Assembly (NCBI GenBank): GCA_035547835.1
Contig: DASZTW010000012.1
Span: 103,580 to 167,579 of the forward strand
Direction of reading: 5' to 3'
Length of the DNA: 64,000 nucleotides
Source of the DNA: Acidimicrobiales bacterium
Lineage (GTDB): Bacteria; Actinomycetota; Acidimicrobiia; Acidimicrobiales; Iamiaceae
Positions 1 to 8,149 of the stretch are shown here, one piece after another (the stretch's first letter is position 1; every line of letters starts with the position of its first letter). The position numbers and the translations under genes are program-made. The notes under the pieces are model-generated. The model had not been told where the DNA came from and ran no database searches. It saw only the letters and a list, made by a program, of their open reading frames with translations.

Positions 1-1021
1 TGTTGTCCCACCCCTCCTTGTTGTCGCCGCGGGGCGGGTAGTAGTTGATGCGCACGACGTGGGTCATGTCGCCGTACAGGTCGGGGTTGCGCTCGGGCTC
101 GAAGATCGTGTCGAGCACACCCAGCTTCGACACTTCCTTGGTCTTGAACGACTCGGGGTCGTCGAGTACCTCGCCGTCGCGGTTGCCCAAGATGTTGGTG
201 GAGTACCAGCCCTCGACGCCGAGCATCCGGGCCTTGAAGCCCGGCCCCAGGATGGTCTTCATCAGCGTCTGGCCGGTCTTGAAGTCCTTGCCGGTGATCG
301 GCACGTTGTTCTGGCGGGCCAGCTCGAGCAACGCCGGCGTGTCCAGCGCCAGGTTCGGCGCGCCGTTGGCATACGGGATGCCGAGCTTGAGGCAGGCGTA
401 CGCGTAGATCTGGCTCGGCGCGATGTCGGGGCTCGACTCCTTCAGCCCCTGCTCGAACGCGGCGAGGTTCTCGTGGACCGCGGTGGGTTCGCGGTACACC
501 TCGGTGGAGCCGCACCAGACCGCCACCAGCCGGTCGCACCGGTTGTCCTCGCTGAACTTCTGGATGTCGGCGACGAGCTGTTCCGCCAGCTCCCACTTCG
601 ATGCATCGGGCTTGATGTTGTCGCCGTGCAGGTTGCGGACGAACTCCTGCTCGAACACCGCCGGCATCGGTTGGATGGCCCGCAGCTCCTCGCCGAGGTC
701 CTCGAGCAGGTGCTTTTCGAGCACGCCGGCGCGGCTGGCGGCCTGGTACGCGTCGTCGGAGAAGACGTCCCAACCGCCGAACGCGAGCTGGTCGAGGCCG
801 GCCAGCGGCACGTAGTCCTTGATCATCGGGACGTTGTTGTCGTCGCGGCGCCCGAGGCGGATCGTGCCCATCTGCGTCAGCGAGCCGATCGGCTTGGCGA
901 GGCCCTTGCGCGCGGCCAGCACCCCTGCGATGAACGTGGTGCCCACAGCTCCCATCCCCGGGAGGAGCACGCCGAGCTTCCCTTCGGCGGGTGCGATCTC
1001 GACGTTGTTCTCCAGGGGCAC
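1..1021 (-). CDS. ino1: Inositol-3-phosphate synthase (C-terminus beyond window)
   Basis: Converts glucose 6-phosphate to 1D-myo-inositol 3-phosphate with NAD+, the entry step for inositol, phosphatidylinositol and, in actinobacteria, mycothiol. The visible 340 residues start at a GTG preceded by GAGGAG. They carry a glycine-rich NAD site near residue 20 (LLPGMGAVGTT), the segment LTQMGTIRLGRRDD, a WCGSTEVY segment and the end motif YYPPRGDNKEGWDN typical of the bacterial family. The reading frame is still open at base 1, so the C-terminus is missing from the window. The gene downstream in transcription is unseen, so no operon can be stated. Family assignment is very secure. Confidence 0.95.
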   Translation of the reverse strand, partial: MPLENNVEIAPAEGKLGVLLPGMGAVGTTFIAGVLAARKGLAKPIGSLTQMGTIRLGRRDDNNVPMIKDYVPLAGLDQLAFGGWDVFSDDAYQAASRAGVLEKHLLEDLGEELRAIQPMPAVFEQEFVRNLHGDNIKPDASKWELAEQLVADIQKFSEDNRCDRLVAVWCGSTEVYREPTAVHENLAAFEQGLKESSPDIAPSQIYAYACLKLGIPYANGAPNLALDTPALLELARQNNVPITGKDFKTGQTLMKTILGPGFKARMLGVEGWYSTNILGNRDGEVLDDPESFKTKEVSKLGVLDTIFEPERNPDLYGDMTHVVRINYYPPRGDNKEGWDN

Positions 1022-1065
1022 GGTGGTTCTCCTCGGGTCGGGGGGCGGTCTCGCAGGTTACCGGG

Positions 1066-2295
1066 TCACCGGCGCGCCGCCGGCTGCGAGACCGTGGTGG
1101 GCGCGCCTTCGCGGATGCGAGCCAGCTTGGTCTCGCCGGGCGCGCGGCCGCCGTCGCGCGACGGCATCGAGAAGTCGGTGTACAGGACCCGGCGTTCTCG
1201 CTGCACGGGCGGCTGGCTCATGTGCAGCGTGCAGCTGAGGTGCACGGTGACGTCGCCGGTAGAGGTGGGCAAGTCGATCTGCGGCAGGTCGAGGTTGTCG
1301 CGCACGAACCCGGCCTGGATCAGCGTGCGGTGCGAGCCCGCCACCACCCGCAGCTGGCCTGACGCGGCATCGGCGCCGGTGACCGAGATGCCGACGGTGA
1401 GCGAACAACACCGGTAGGAGTGGCTGCCCAGGCTGCAGTCCTTGTGCCAGGGGACGTCGGAGATGCCCTTCACCACTCCGAGCGGTTTCACGAGCGCTTC
1501 CACCAAGTTGCGGTTCGGGCCGGGCTTGGCGTTGCGGTGGCCGTCGGTGGTGAGGCGAGCGATCGACTGGAGGCGGTCATCGGTGAGCATTGCAGCGGTG
1601 GCGGGTGAACGGTCCTGGAAGTACTGCATGCGCACGAGCCGGTTGGTGCCGTCGTCGGTCTCGGCCCACCAGGAGCGGTTGTCGCCAGGGGAGTAGTCGG
1701 CGGCGGCGCGGTCCATGTCGGCACTGATCTCGGCCATCTCCTCAGGATCGAAGACGCCTTCGAGGTGCAAGAAACCGGCCTCGCCGAGGAAGTGCGCGAT
1801 GTCGTCGGGGTCGTCGCCGATGCGAAAGGCTCGGTGCAGGCCGAGCGGCGAGCCGTCGCGGTCGTGGAACTCGACCGATCCGGTCGTGTGCAGCGGCCGC
1901 CCGTCGATCACCGACCGCAGCACCACCGTCCAATCGAGGAGGGCCTGGAACGGGCCGCGCACCAGGTCGAGGTCGCCGCCGGTCATCAACCCCACCGGAG
2001 TGCACGTGTCGTTGACGAGGTCGGACAACGACTCGGCGTCGAGCCGCCAGTGGGTCCTGGCGCTCGCGGCGTCGTGGGCGCGGCCGACGGTGAAGTGCTG
2101 GCCGTCGAACGCGAGCTGCCAGATGGTGCCGTCGACCTCGACGGCGATCGGCCGCAAGTCGAGCTCGCGTGCCCCCGGCGCCGCGAGCGCGGTGTTGGCG
2201 TCGAACCGCGCGGGGAGCGTCTGGTCGAAGAACTCGCTGGGGTCCACCGATTGCTCGTCCGCTGCCGTCCGGGTGCGCTGGTCGACCGAGATCAC
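1066..2295 (-). CDS. PhyH-family Fe(II)/2-oxoglutarate dioxygenase
   Basis: Likely a non-heme iron hydroxylase of the phytanoyl-CoA dioxygenase family. The 409-residue protein has two parts. Residues about 45-130 resemble an SCP2-like lipid-binding region (WQLAFDGQHFTVGRA, GDLDLVRGPFQALL). Residues about 165-400 form the PhyH core, with the metal motif WHKD (His284, Asp286), a distal histidine in VHLSCTLHMS (about 358) and an arginine cluster QRERR suited to 2-oxoglutarate binding. PhyH proteins hydroxylate acyl-CoAs or other small molecules; the substrate here is unknown. It lies between ino1 and an acyl-CoA ligase operon. A palindromic repeat sits just upstream, between its start and the preceding gene's stop. 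Confidence 0.75.
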   Translation of the reverse strand: MISVDQRTRTAADEQSVDPSEFFDQTLPARFDANTALAAPGARELDLRPIAVEVDGTIWQLAFDGQHFTVGRAHDAASARTHWRLDAESLSDLVNDTCTPVGLMTGGDLDLVRGPFQALLDWTVVLRSVIDGRPLHTTGSVEFHDRDGSPLGLHRAFRIGDDPDDIAHFLGEAGFLHLEGVFDPEEMAEISADMDRAAADYSPGDNRSWWAETDDGTNRLVRMQYFQDRSPATAAMLTDDRLQSIARLTTDGHRNAKPGPNRNLVEALVKPLGVVKGISDVPWHKDCSLGSHSYRCCSLTVGISVTGADAASGQLRVVAGSHRTLIQAGFVRDNLDLPQIDLPTSTGDVTVHLSCTLHMSQPPVQRERRVLYTDFSMPSRDGGRAPGETKLARIREGAPTTVSQPAARR

Positions 2296-2315
2296 GCCCG
2301 GGAGCCTACGACCAT

Positions 2316-2392
2316 CCCCGTTCTGGGCTGCTTTCTACGCGTCCCAGCACGTAATAATCAGCCCAGAACGGGAGGGGTCAGCCCAGAACGGG
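2316..2392 (-). repeat. Palindromic intergenic repeat, copy A (family 1)
   Basis: The outer arms CCGTTCTGGGCTG (2318-2330) and CAGCCCAGAACGG (2359-2371) are perfectly complementary over 13 bp. A second right arm follows 20 bp later (2379-2391). The interior contains TTTCTACGCGTCCCAGCACGT, a weaker inner dyad. Read on the minus strand it matches copy B at 44629 in structure, including the 20-bp-spaced extra arm. It lies directly after the stop of the minus-strand gene ending at 2400. Confidence 0.85.
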
Positions 2393-2399
2393 AGAGGGG

Positions 2400-3917
2400 T
2401 CAGGTGGTCGGGTCGGTGTGGGGCTGCTCGTGGGCGGCGAGGCGACGGCGGTCGAGCTTGTGGACCGCCGTCAACGGGAGCTCGTCGACGACCCGCATCG
2501 CCTCGGGCAACTTGTGGTGGGCGAGCCGGTCAGCCGCGAACGACCGCAAATCGTCGAGCGACGGCGACGCGACGCCGGGCCGCGCCACCACCACGGCTAC
2601 GCCGATCTCGCCCATCACCGGGTCGGGCCGCGGCACGATCGCCACCGACGACACGGCCGGGTGCTGCTCCAGCACCGCTTCCACTTCGAGCGGGAACACG
2701 TTGTAGCCGCCGCGGATGTACATCTCCTTGCTGCGCCCGGCGAGGTGCAGCAAGCCTCGCTCGTCGATCCAGCCGAGGTCGCCGCTGTGCAGCCAGCCGC
2801 CGCGCAACGTGCGGGCCGTCTCCTCCGGTGCGTTCCAGTAGCCGCGGAACATGGCGGGGGAGCGCAGGCACACTTCGCCGGTCTCGCCGAGCGGGACGGC
2901 TCGATCGGACTCGTCGCGGATCTCGAGGTCGATGCCGTCGCGCGGCCGGCCGACGCTGTGGAGCGCTTCGTCGTCGTCGGCGTCGAACGCGGTGCCGGTG
3001 CCGACGCCGCCCGACTCCGTCGACGAGTACCGGATCGAGTACGCCGCGCCGAAACGGCGTCGGGCTTCGTCGACCAGCGCCGGCGACGACGGCCCCGCAC
3101 CGGCGATGAGGGCCTGCACGCACGACAAGTCGCGCTGGTCGAAACGGGGATCGCGCAGCATCAGCGCCACTTGCGGGGCCACGGTCCCGATCACGGGCAT
3201 CCGGGTGCGCTCCACCAGGTCGAGCACGTCGGCGGCCCGCCAGCGGTGCAGCAAGTGGGTGGTGCCGCCGAGGCGCAAGTACCACGGCAGTTTGGTCATG
3301 AAGCCGATGTGCGCGAACTGGGTGGATGCCAGCATCGGCGCGCCCCCGCCCCATCTGTCACCGACGTCGAACGCGGTGATGGCCGCCAGCTCCCGATTGG
3401 TGAACCAGGCACCTTTCGGTGTGCCGGTGGTGCCGGACGTGAGCACGATCGCCACCGGACGGTCCACCTCGTCGGCCGACGGCGGTGGGGCATCGCCGCG
3501 GTGCCCGCGGCGGAGCCCGGCGAGGATCTCCGGCGCGGCGGCGGCGGGTGCGACGTCGACCACCGCGAGGTCGCCGGGCAGCGACGGCGCCACGTCGGGC
3601 GACGCCAGCGCCAACTTCGGGCCGACCACGCTGAGCGCGGCCGCCTGCTCTGGCAGGGCGAGTCGGGGGTTCACACCCACCGTCGTAGCCCCGAGCTTGG
3701 CCAGCGCCGCGTACGCCACCACGTAGTCGGGCGTCGACGGTAGCAACAGCGCCACGACGTCGCGGGCGCCGACGCCGCGGGCGGCCAGGCCGACCGCAGC
3801 TTCGTCGGACAGCTGGTCGAGGTCGCGGAACGACACGTGCCAACCGTCGGCCGCCGCGAACGCGATGGCGCCGCCGAACCGCCGGGCCGCTTCGGTGACC
3901 GTCGACGCCAACATCAA
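2400..3917 (-). CDS. Class I adenylate-forming acyl-CoA ligase
   Basis: ATP-dependent fatty-acid or aryl-acid CoA ligase, 505 residues. Visible motifs are the AMP/phosphate loop LTSGTTGTPKGA, the YSSTESGG adenine-binding turn, the hinge aspartate region WLHSGDLGWIDE, the GRSKEMYIRGGYNVFP segment and a C-terminal lysine in HKLDRRRL that should complete the adenylation site. It is the last gene of a minus-strand set with a crotonase 55 bp upstream and an amidohydrolase before that, which suggests one pathway activating and processing a cyclic or branched acid. The operator at 5993 probably controls the set. The substrate is not readable from sequence. Confidence 0.88.
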   Translation of the reverse strand: MMLASTVTEAARRFGGAIAFAAADGWHVSFRDLDQLSDEAAVGLAARGVGARDVVALLLPSTPDYVVAYAALAKLGATTVGVNPRLALPEQAAALSVVGPKLALASPDVAPSLPGDLAVVDVAPAAAAPEILAGLRRGHRGDAPPPSADEVDRPVAIVLTSGTTGTPKGAWFTNRELAAITAFDVGDRWGGGAPMLASTQFAHIGFMTKLPWYLRLGGTTHLLHRWRAADVLDLVERTRMPVIGTVAPQVALMLRDPRFDQRDLSCVQALIAGAGPSSPALVDEARRRFGAAYSIRYSSTESGGVGTGTAFDADDDEALHSVGRPRDGIDLEIRDESDRAVPLGETGEVCLRSPAMFRGYWNAPEETARTLRGGWLHSGDLGWIDERGLLHLAGRSKEMYIRGGYNVFPLEVEAVLEQHPAVSSVAIVPRPDPVMGEIGVAVVVARPGVASPSLDDLRSFAADRLAHHKLPEAMRVVDELPLTAVHKLDRRRLAAHEQPHTDPTT

Positions 3918-3972
3918 GACAGGCGGCGCCGCTGCGTGGGCGCGGACCCCGGCCGGGGGTCGTTTCGCGCGG

Positions 3973-4773
3973 TCATCGGGTGCGCCACTTGGCGCGCTCG
4001 CCCGACGTGAACGCCTCGGATCCTGCTTCCATCGTGTCTTGGCGCATGCCGAGGTTCAAGAACACGTTGCCGAGCTCGGTGGCTTGCGCGGCGGAGAGGT
4101 CGCGGGCGGCCCACAACGTGCGGACGGTGGCCTCCACCGGCCCTGGTGGTTGCGACGCGATCCGCTCCGCTGCCCACATCGCCGCGTCTTCGAGTTGGTC
4201 GGCCGGCACGACTTCGGTCACCAGCCCGATCTCCCGCGCGGTTGCTGCGGTGATGCGTTCGTGGTTGCCCAGCAACGTCATCCGCATCAGGTCGCCGAAC
4301 GGCATGCGCGGCATCAGCGCGACCGGCTCGAACACGGCGGGCATGCCGTACGTGACGTGGGGATCGAAGAACGTGGCGTGTTCGGCTGCGATGAGAAAGT
4401 CGGCTTCGGCCAACAAGTAGAAGGCCCCGCCGCACGCCATGCCGTTGACCGCGGCGATCACCGGTCGCCAGTAGCCGTTGCTCCGCGGGCCGAGCTGCTT
4501 GCCCGGGTCCTCATACGTGTACGGCGAGAAGTCGTAGACCCGCCCGCCCTCGGCCGGCACGACGTCGCGGTCGATGCCCGTGCAGAACGCCTTGTCGCCG
4601 CTGCCGGTGAGCACCACGGCCCGGACGGAGTCGTCGTGGCGCAACCGCTGCCACAGCCCGGCGAGTTCGTCGCACATCTTCAAGTCGAACGCGTTGTGGC
4701 GGTCGGGCCGGTCGAGCGTGACCAAGCCGACTGCGCCGCGCTGCTCCCACCGGATCGTCTCGAGCTCGGCCAT
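3973..4773 (-). CDS. Enoyl-CoA hydratase/isomerase (crotonase) family
   Basis: Crotonase-fold CoA enzyme of 266 residues. The oxyanion-hole segments are visible: GDKAFCTGID near residue 60 and NGMACGGAFYLLAEAD near 110. The region where classical hydratases carry the first catalytic glutamate reads HVTYGMPAVFEP, with alanine at the expected acid position, so simple hydration is uncertain and another crotonase reaction (hydrolase, isomerase, C-C cleavage) is possible. It lies 16 bp downstream of the amidohydrolase and 55 bp upstream of the acyl-CoA ligase, all on one strand. Co-transcription is likely. Confidence 0.85.
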   Translation of the reverse strand: MAELETIRWEQRGAVGLVTLDRPDRHNAFDLKMCDELAGLWQRLRHDDSVRAVVLTGSGDKAFCTGIDRDVVPAEGGRVYDFSPYTYEDPGKQLGPRSNGYWRPVIAAVNGMACGGAFYLLAEADFLIAAEHATFFDPHVTYGMPAVFEPVALMPRMPFGDLMRMTLLGNHERITAATAREIGLVTEVVPADQLEDAAMWAAERIASQPPGPVEATVRTLWAARDLSAAQATELGNVFLNLGMRQDTMEAGSEAFTSGERAKWRTR

Positions 4774-4789
4774 GGCCTGGAGTCTGCCG

Positions 4790-5983
4790 TCAGTCGGGGT
4801 CGAGCGAGAGCATGCGGATCGCGTTGCCTCGCATCACTTTGTAGATCTGCTCGTCGGTGAGGCCCTCGGTGAGCTGCTCGGCAACGGCCAAGGTGTCGGG
4901 CCAAGTGGAGTCGGTGTGCGGGTAGTCGGTCTCGAACGTGATGTTGTCCTCGCCGATCTCGTTGATCGACACGAGCCCGTGTCGGTCGCGGAAGAAGCAG
5001 CCGAAGACGCTGCGGAAGTAGTACGTGCTCGGGGGTTCGGGGATCAGGTCTTTCACCCCGCCCCACGCCCGGTGCTCGCGCCACACGTCGTCGGCCCGCT
5101 CGATGATGTAGGGGAGCCAACCGATCTGCCCTTCGCTGTACGCGAGCTTCAGGTCGGGGAACTTCACCAGCTTTCCGCTGAACAGCCAGTCGGTGAGCGA
5201 CGCCATGGCGTTGTTGAAGCTGAGCGTGGCCGCCACGGCAACCGGCGCATCGCCCGATGTGGCCGGCATGCGCGACGACGACCCGATGTGCATGTTGATG
5301 GTGGTGTGGGTGTCTTCACATGCGGCGAGGAACGGGTCCCAGAAGTCGGTGTGGATCGACGGCAGGCCGAGGTGCGCGGGGATCTCGCTGAAGCACACCG
5401 CGTGGACGCCCCGCTCGGCGTTGCGCCGCACTTCGGCGGCGGCCAGCTCCGCGTCCCACAGCGGCACAATGATGAGCGGGATCAGTGCGCCGTCCGAGTC
5501 GCCGCACCACTCTTCGACCATCCAGTCGTTGTACGCCTTGACGCATGCCAGCCCCATGTCGCGGTCGGGATGCTCGGTGAACGTCTGGCCGCAGAACCGG
5601 GGGAACGTCGGGAAGCACAGTGACGCTTCGACGTGGTTCATGAGCTGGTCGTCGATGCGGGCTTTGGGGTCGTAGCAGCCGGGACGCATCTCGTCGTACG
5701 TCATCGGCGTCATCGTCATCTCGTCGCGTGAGTAGCCGACTGCGGCGACGTGGCGTTTGTGGATGTAGACGAGGTCGCCGAAGACCCAGCAGTCGGCGGG
5801 TTGGCCGTCGGGGTCGAACGCCTGCTCGTACGCGCCACCGCCGATGTGCTTCATGGCGCCGATCCCGCGGCGCTCGACCCTCGGTCCGTCAGCCCGGAAC
5901 TTCTCCGGGAGCCAGTTCTCCCACACGTGGGGTGGCTCGACGACGTGGTCGTCGACGCTGATGATCATGGGCAGGTCCGGCAT
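4790..5983 (-). CDS. Amidohydrolase family 2 protein
   Basis: Metal-dependent hydrolase or decarboxylase of the amidohydrolase_2 group, about 397 residues. Metal-site motifs are SVDDHVVEPP at the N-terminus, NMHIGSS in the middle and FETDYPHTDSTWPDT near the C-terminus, the last giving the conserved aspartate. Such proteins often sit in steroid and aromatic degradation clusters, but the reaction is unknown. I chose the ATG at 5983 (MPDLPMIISVDD). An ATG three codons upstream (5992) would directly touch the 17-bp operator at 5993-6009. No clear ribosome site is seen, so a leaderless or near-leaderless mRNA is possible. It is the first gene of a three-gene minus-strand set. Confidence 0.85.
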   Translation of the reverse strand: MPDLPMIISVDDHVVEPPHVWENWLPEKFRADGPRVERRGIGAMKHIGGGAYEQAFDPDGQPADCWVFGDLVYIHKRHVAAVGYSRDEMTMTPMTYDEMRPGCYDPKARIDDQLMNHVEASLCFPTFPRFCGQTFTEHPDRDMGLACVKAYNDWMVEEWCGDSDGALIPLIIVPLWDAELAAAEVRRNAERGVHAVCFSEIPAHLGLPSIHTDFWDPFLAACEDTHTTINMHIGSSSRMPATSGDAPVAVAATLSFNNAMASLTDWLFSGKLVKFPDLKLAYSEGQIGWLPYIIERADDVWREHRAWGGVKDLIPEPPSTYYFRSVFGCFFRDRHGLVSINEIGEDNITFETDYPHTDSTWPDTLAVAEQLTEGLTDEQIYKVMRGNAIRMLSLDPD

Positions 5984-5992
5984 GACCCACAT

Positions 5993-6009
5993 TCTGACAC
6001 CCCGTCAGA
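5993..6009. promoter_or_regulatory. Operator dyad YCTGAC-N5-GTCAGA, site 1
   Basis: TCTGACACCCCGTCAGA is a perfect 6+5+6 dyad directly before the amidohydrolase operon and about 90 bp before the divergent secreted-protein gene. The same dyad with the same 5-bp spacer occurs at 8121, 26236 and 33311. Size and symmetry fit a TetR-family dimer site; the regulator is inferred only. Confidence 0.75.
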
Positions 6010-6097
6010 TTTCGTGTCGAACGTGTGCGTGCGCGACCTGGCCGACCGCAGAGCGTGGGATGATGGTTCCTTCGTCAGCGGGTTCTGGGGAGTCACG

Positions 6098-8077
6098 ATG
6101 GGTTTCGGTGCGCGTGCGGCGGCCGCGCTGGTGCTGTTCGCGTTGTCGGTTGCCGGGGCCGTGGTCGGTCCGGTCGCGGACACGTCGTCTCCGGCCTCGG
6201 CGATGAGCGCGACGTCCGCGCTCCAGACGGTCGAGTACCACGGCTACCGCTTCCGAGTGCCGTCGTCGTGGCCGGTCATCGACTTGGACGAGGACCCGAC
6301 GGCGTGCGTTCGCCTTGACCGCCACGCCGTGTACCTCGGCGAGCCGGGCGACGTGCAGGACTGCCCGGCACGGCTGCTCGGCCGCGTCGCGACCGTGATG
6401 GTCGAGCCGGCCGCCCCCACCCGCGCAGGCGACGTGCTCACCTCGGTGGTGGCCACGGCCGGATCGCTCCCCGTGCTCGATTCCACGGCGAGCACCACCC
6501 ACCAGCAACGGCTCGAGATCCCCGGCGCCGACGTGCTGGTGACCACCACGTGGGCGGACGCCGACCGCTCGGTGGTCGAGTCGATCCTCCGCAGCGGTGA
6601 GCTGCTGGCCGATGCGGCTGCGCCGCTCGCGTCGTCGGCGCCGTCGGGGTCGTCGCCCCGAGCCGGGCTGCGCGCCGACGCGCAAGCCGCGCCGCAGGCG
6701 TCGGCGCAGGCGACCCCCGTGCCGAGCACCAACCTCCAGCACGTCACCGGCGGAGGGTTCGATGCGTGCAAGTTGCCGTCGGACCCGGCGACCATGGCCG
6801 GCATCAAGAACCGGACGGGCTGGGTGGCGGCAGGCTTCTACCTCGGCGGCGTCAACGCCAGCTGCCCCCAGGCGGACTTCGGGCCCAGCTGGGTGAAAGC
6901 GGTGGCACAGCAAGGCTGGACGCTGATCCCGATCTGGGTCGGCCTCCAGTTCGGGCACTGTGGTCCGCCGACCTCGTTCCAGTGTGCGGCCGCCGGCGAT
7001 GGCAACCAGGCCTACCAACAAGGTGTCAACGAAGCGAGCGCCGCCGTCACCGTGGCGCGGTCAGTCGGTCTCGGTCCGACCAGCCCGATCTACCTCGACA
7101 TCGAGGCGTACGCACGCAACGCCACGATCGACGCGTCCATGCAGTCGTTCACGCGGGGTTGGACGCTCCAGCTCCACGCGCTGGGCTACCGGTCGGGTTA
7201 CTACTCGAGCGCCGAGTACGGCATCGACGTGCTGTCCAAAGCCGCGCAGAAGGGCGCGAGCGGCCTTCCCGACAACTTGTGGATCGCCCGTTGGAACTGC
7301 TCGGCGTCCACGTCCGACACCGTGCTGCCGTCGTCGCTGTGGGTGGGGCACCGGATCCATCAGTACGGCACTGGCAACCCGCCTTGTTCGGGGTTGCCGG
7401 AGATCGGTTTCGAGTACGACGCCGATTACGTCGACGCGGAGACGTCGGGTAGCGGTTTGCGCGCGTTCATCGAAGCGTTGTTCACCGACTTCCTCGGTCG
7501 GGCGCCCACCGAGTCGGAGATCGCGGCGTACGTGGGTGCCGCGCAGCATTACTCACGCACCGACTTGGCGCTGCAGCTCGCTCGGCAGCCGGCATGGGTC
7601 GCGCACATCGTCGCGGACCTGTACCAAAGGACCCTGCACCGCAACCCGGACGCAGCCGGCTTGAACTACTGGACGTCGCAGATCTCCAGCGGCCGCATGA
7701 GCGTGGCCCAGGTCGCTGCCAACTTCTACGGCTCGCAGGAGTACTACTTGGGTGCCGGCGGATCGGACATCAAGACGTGGGTCACCGACTTGTACCGCCA
7801 GATCCTCGGTCGCGCGCCGGACAACGACGGCTTGTGGTTCTGGGCGGTGACCGCGGTGCGCAACGGCCGCGTCGCGGTCGCATACGACTTCTACCAATCG
7901 ACGGAGTCGGCGCTCGACCGCGTGTCGTCGCTGTACCACACGCTGCTGGGCCGGTCGCCCGACGCGGTCGGGCAGCGGGCGTGGGTGCCGGCGGTGAAGC
8001 TGTTCGGCGACTTGGCGCTCGCCGCCACCTTGGCCGGTAGCACCGAGTACTACGCCCGCGCCCAGCTGCGCTTCTGA
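6098..8077 (+). CDS. Secreted DUF1906 glycoside-hydrolase-like protein with DUF4214 repeats
   Basis: 659-residue exported protein. I chose the ATG at 6098 because GGGGAG lies 7 nt upstream and a signal peptide follows (MGFGARAAAALVLFALSV then alanines). A region of about 140 residues and an Ala/Ser/Pro linker lead to a DUF1906 (Rv2525c-like) domain from roughly residue 210 to 450, with GFYLGGVN, QGWTLIPIWVG and the acidic strand SPIYLDIEAY. The C-terminus has three DUF4214-type repeats, each with an FLGRAP, TLHRNPD or ILGRAPDN core. DUF1906 has a TIM-barrel fold related to GH25 and may act on cell-wall glycans. DUF4214 units are found on surface and S-layer-like proteins. It is transcribed divergently from the amidohydrolase operon. 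Confidence 0.85.
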   Translation: MGFGARAAAALVLFALSVAGAVVGPVADTSSPASAMSATSALQTVEYHGYRFRVPSSWPVIDLDEDPTACVRLDRHAVYLGEPGDVQDCPARLLGRVATVMVEPAAPTRAGDVLTSVVATAGSLPVLDSTASTTHQQRLEIPGADVLVTTTWADADRSVVESILRSGELLADAAAPLASSAPSGSSPRAGLRADAQAAPQASAQATPVPSTNLQHVTGGGFDACKLPSDPATMAGIKNRTGWVAAGFYLGGVNASCPQADFGPSWVKAVAQQGWTLIPIWVGLQFGHCGPPTSFQCAAAGDGNQAYQQGVNEASAAVTVARSVGLGPTSPIYLDIEAYARNATIDASMQSFTRGWTLQLHALGYRSGYYSSAEYGIDVLSKAAQKGASGLPDNLWIARWNCSASTSDTVLPSSLWVGHRIHQYGTGNPPCSGLPEIGFEYDADYVDAETSGSGLRAFIEALFTDFLGRAPTESEIAAYVGAAQHYSRTDLALQLARQPAWVAHIVADLYQRTLHRNPDAAGLNYWTSQISSGRMSVAQVAANFYGSQEYYLGAGGSDIKTWVTDLYRQILGRAPDNDGLWFWAVTAVRNGRVAVAYDFYQSTESALDRVSSLYHTLLGRSPDAVGQRAWVPAVKLFGDLALAATLAGSTEYYARAQLRF

Positions 8078-8120
8078 GGCGTCCGGCCCGGCGCTGGTTC
8101 GCAGGACGCAGCCGAGGGTG

Positions 8121-8137
8121 CCTGACGAGGTGTCAGA
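8121..8137. promoter_or_regulatory. Operator dyad YCTGAC-N5-GTCAGA, site 2
   Basis: CCTGACGAGGTGTCAGA lies 12 bp upstream of the fadD3 start codon. It matches site 1 in both half-sites apart from the first base. The operon behind it encodes a TetR-family protein as its second gene, so autoregulation is a natural reading. Confidence 0.75.
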
Positions 8138-8149
8138 TAGGGTCACGAG

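Noticed and set aside
5750..6097. An N-terminal extension of the DUF1906 protein back to 5750.
   Set aside because: It would overlap the amidohydrolase coding region and bury the signal peptide that begins at 6098 behind a good ribosome site.
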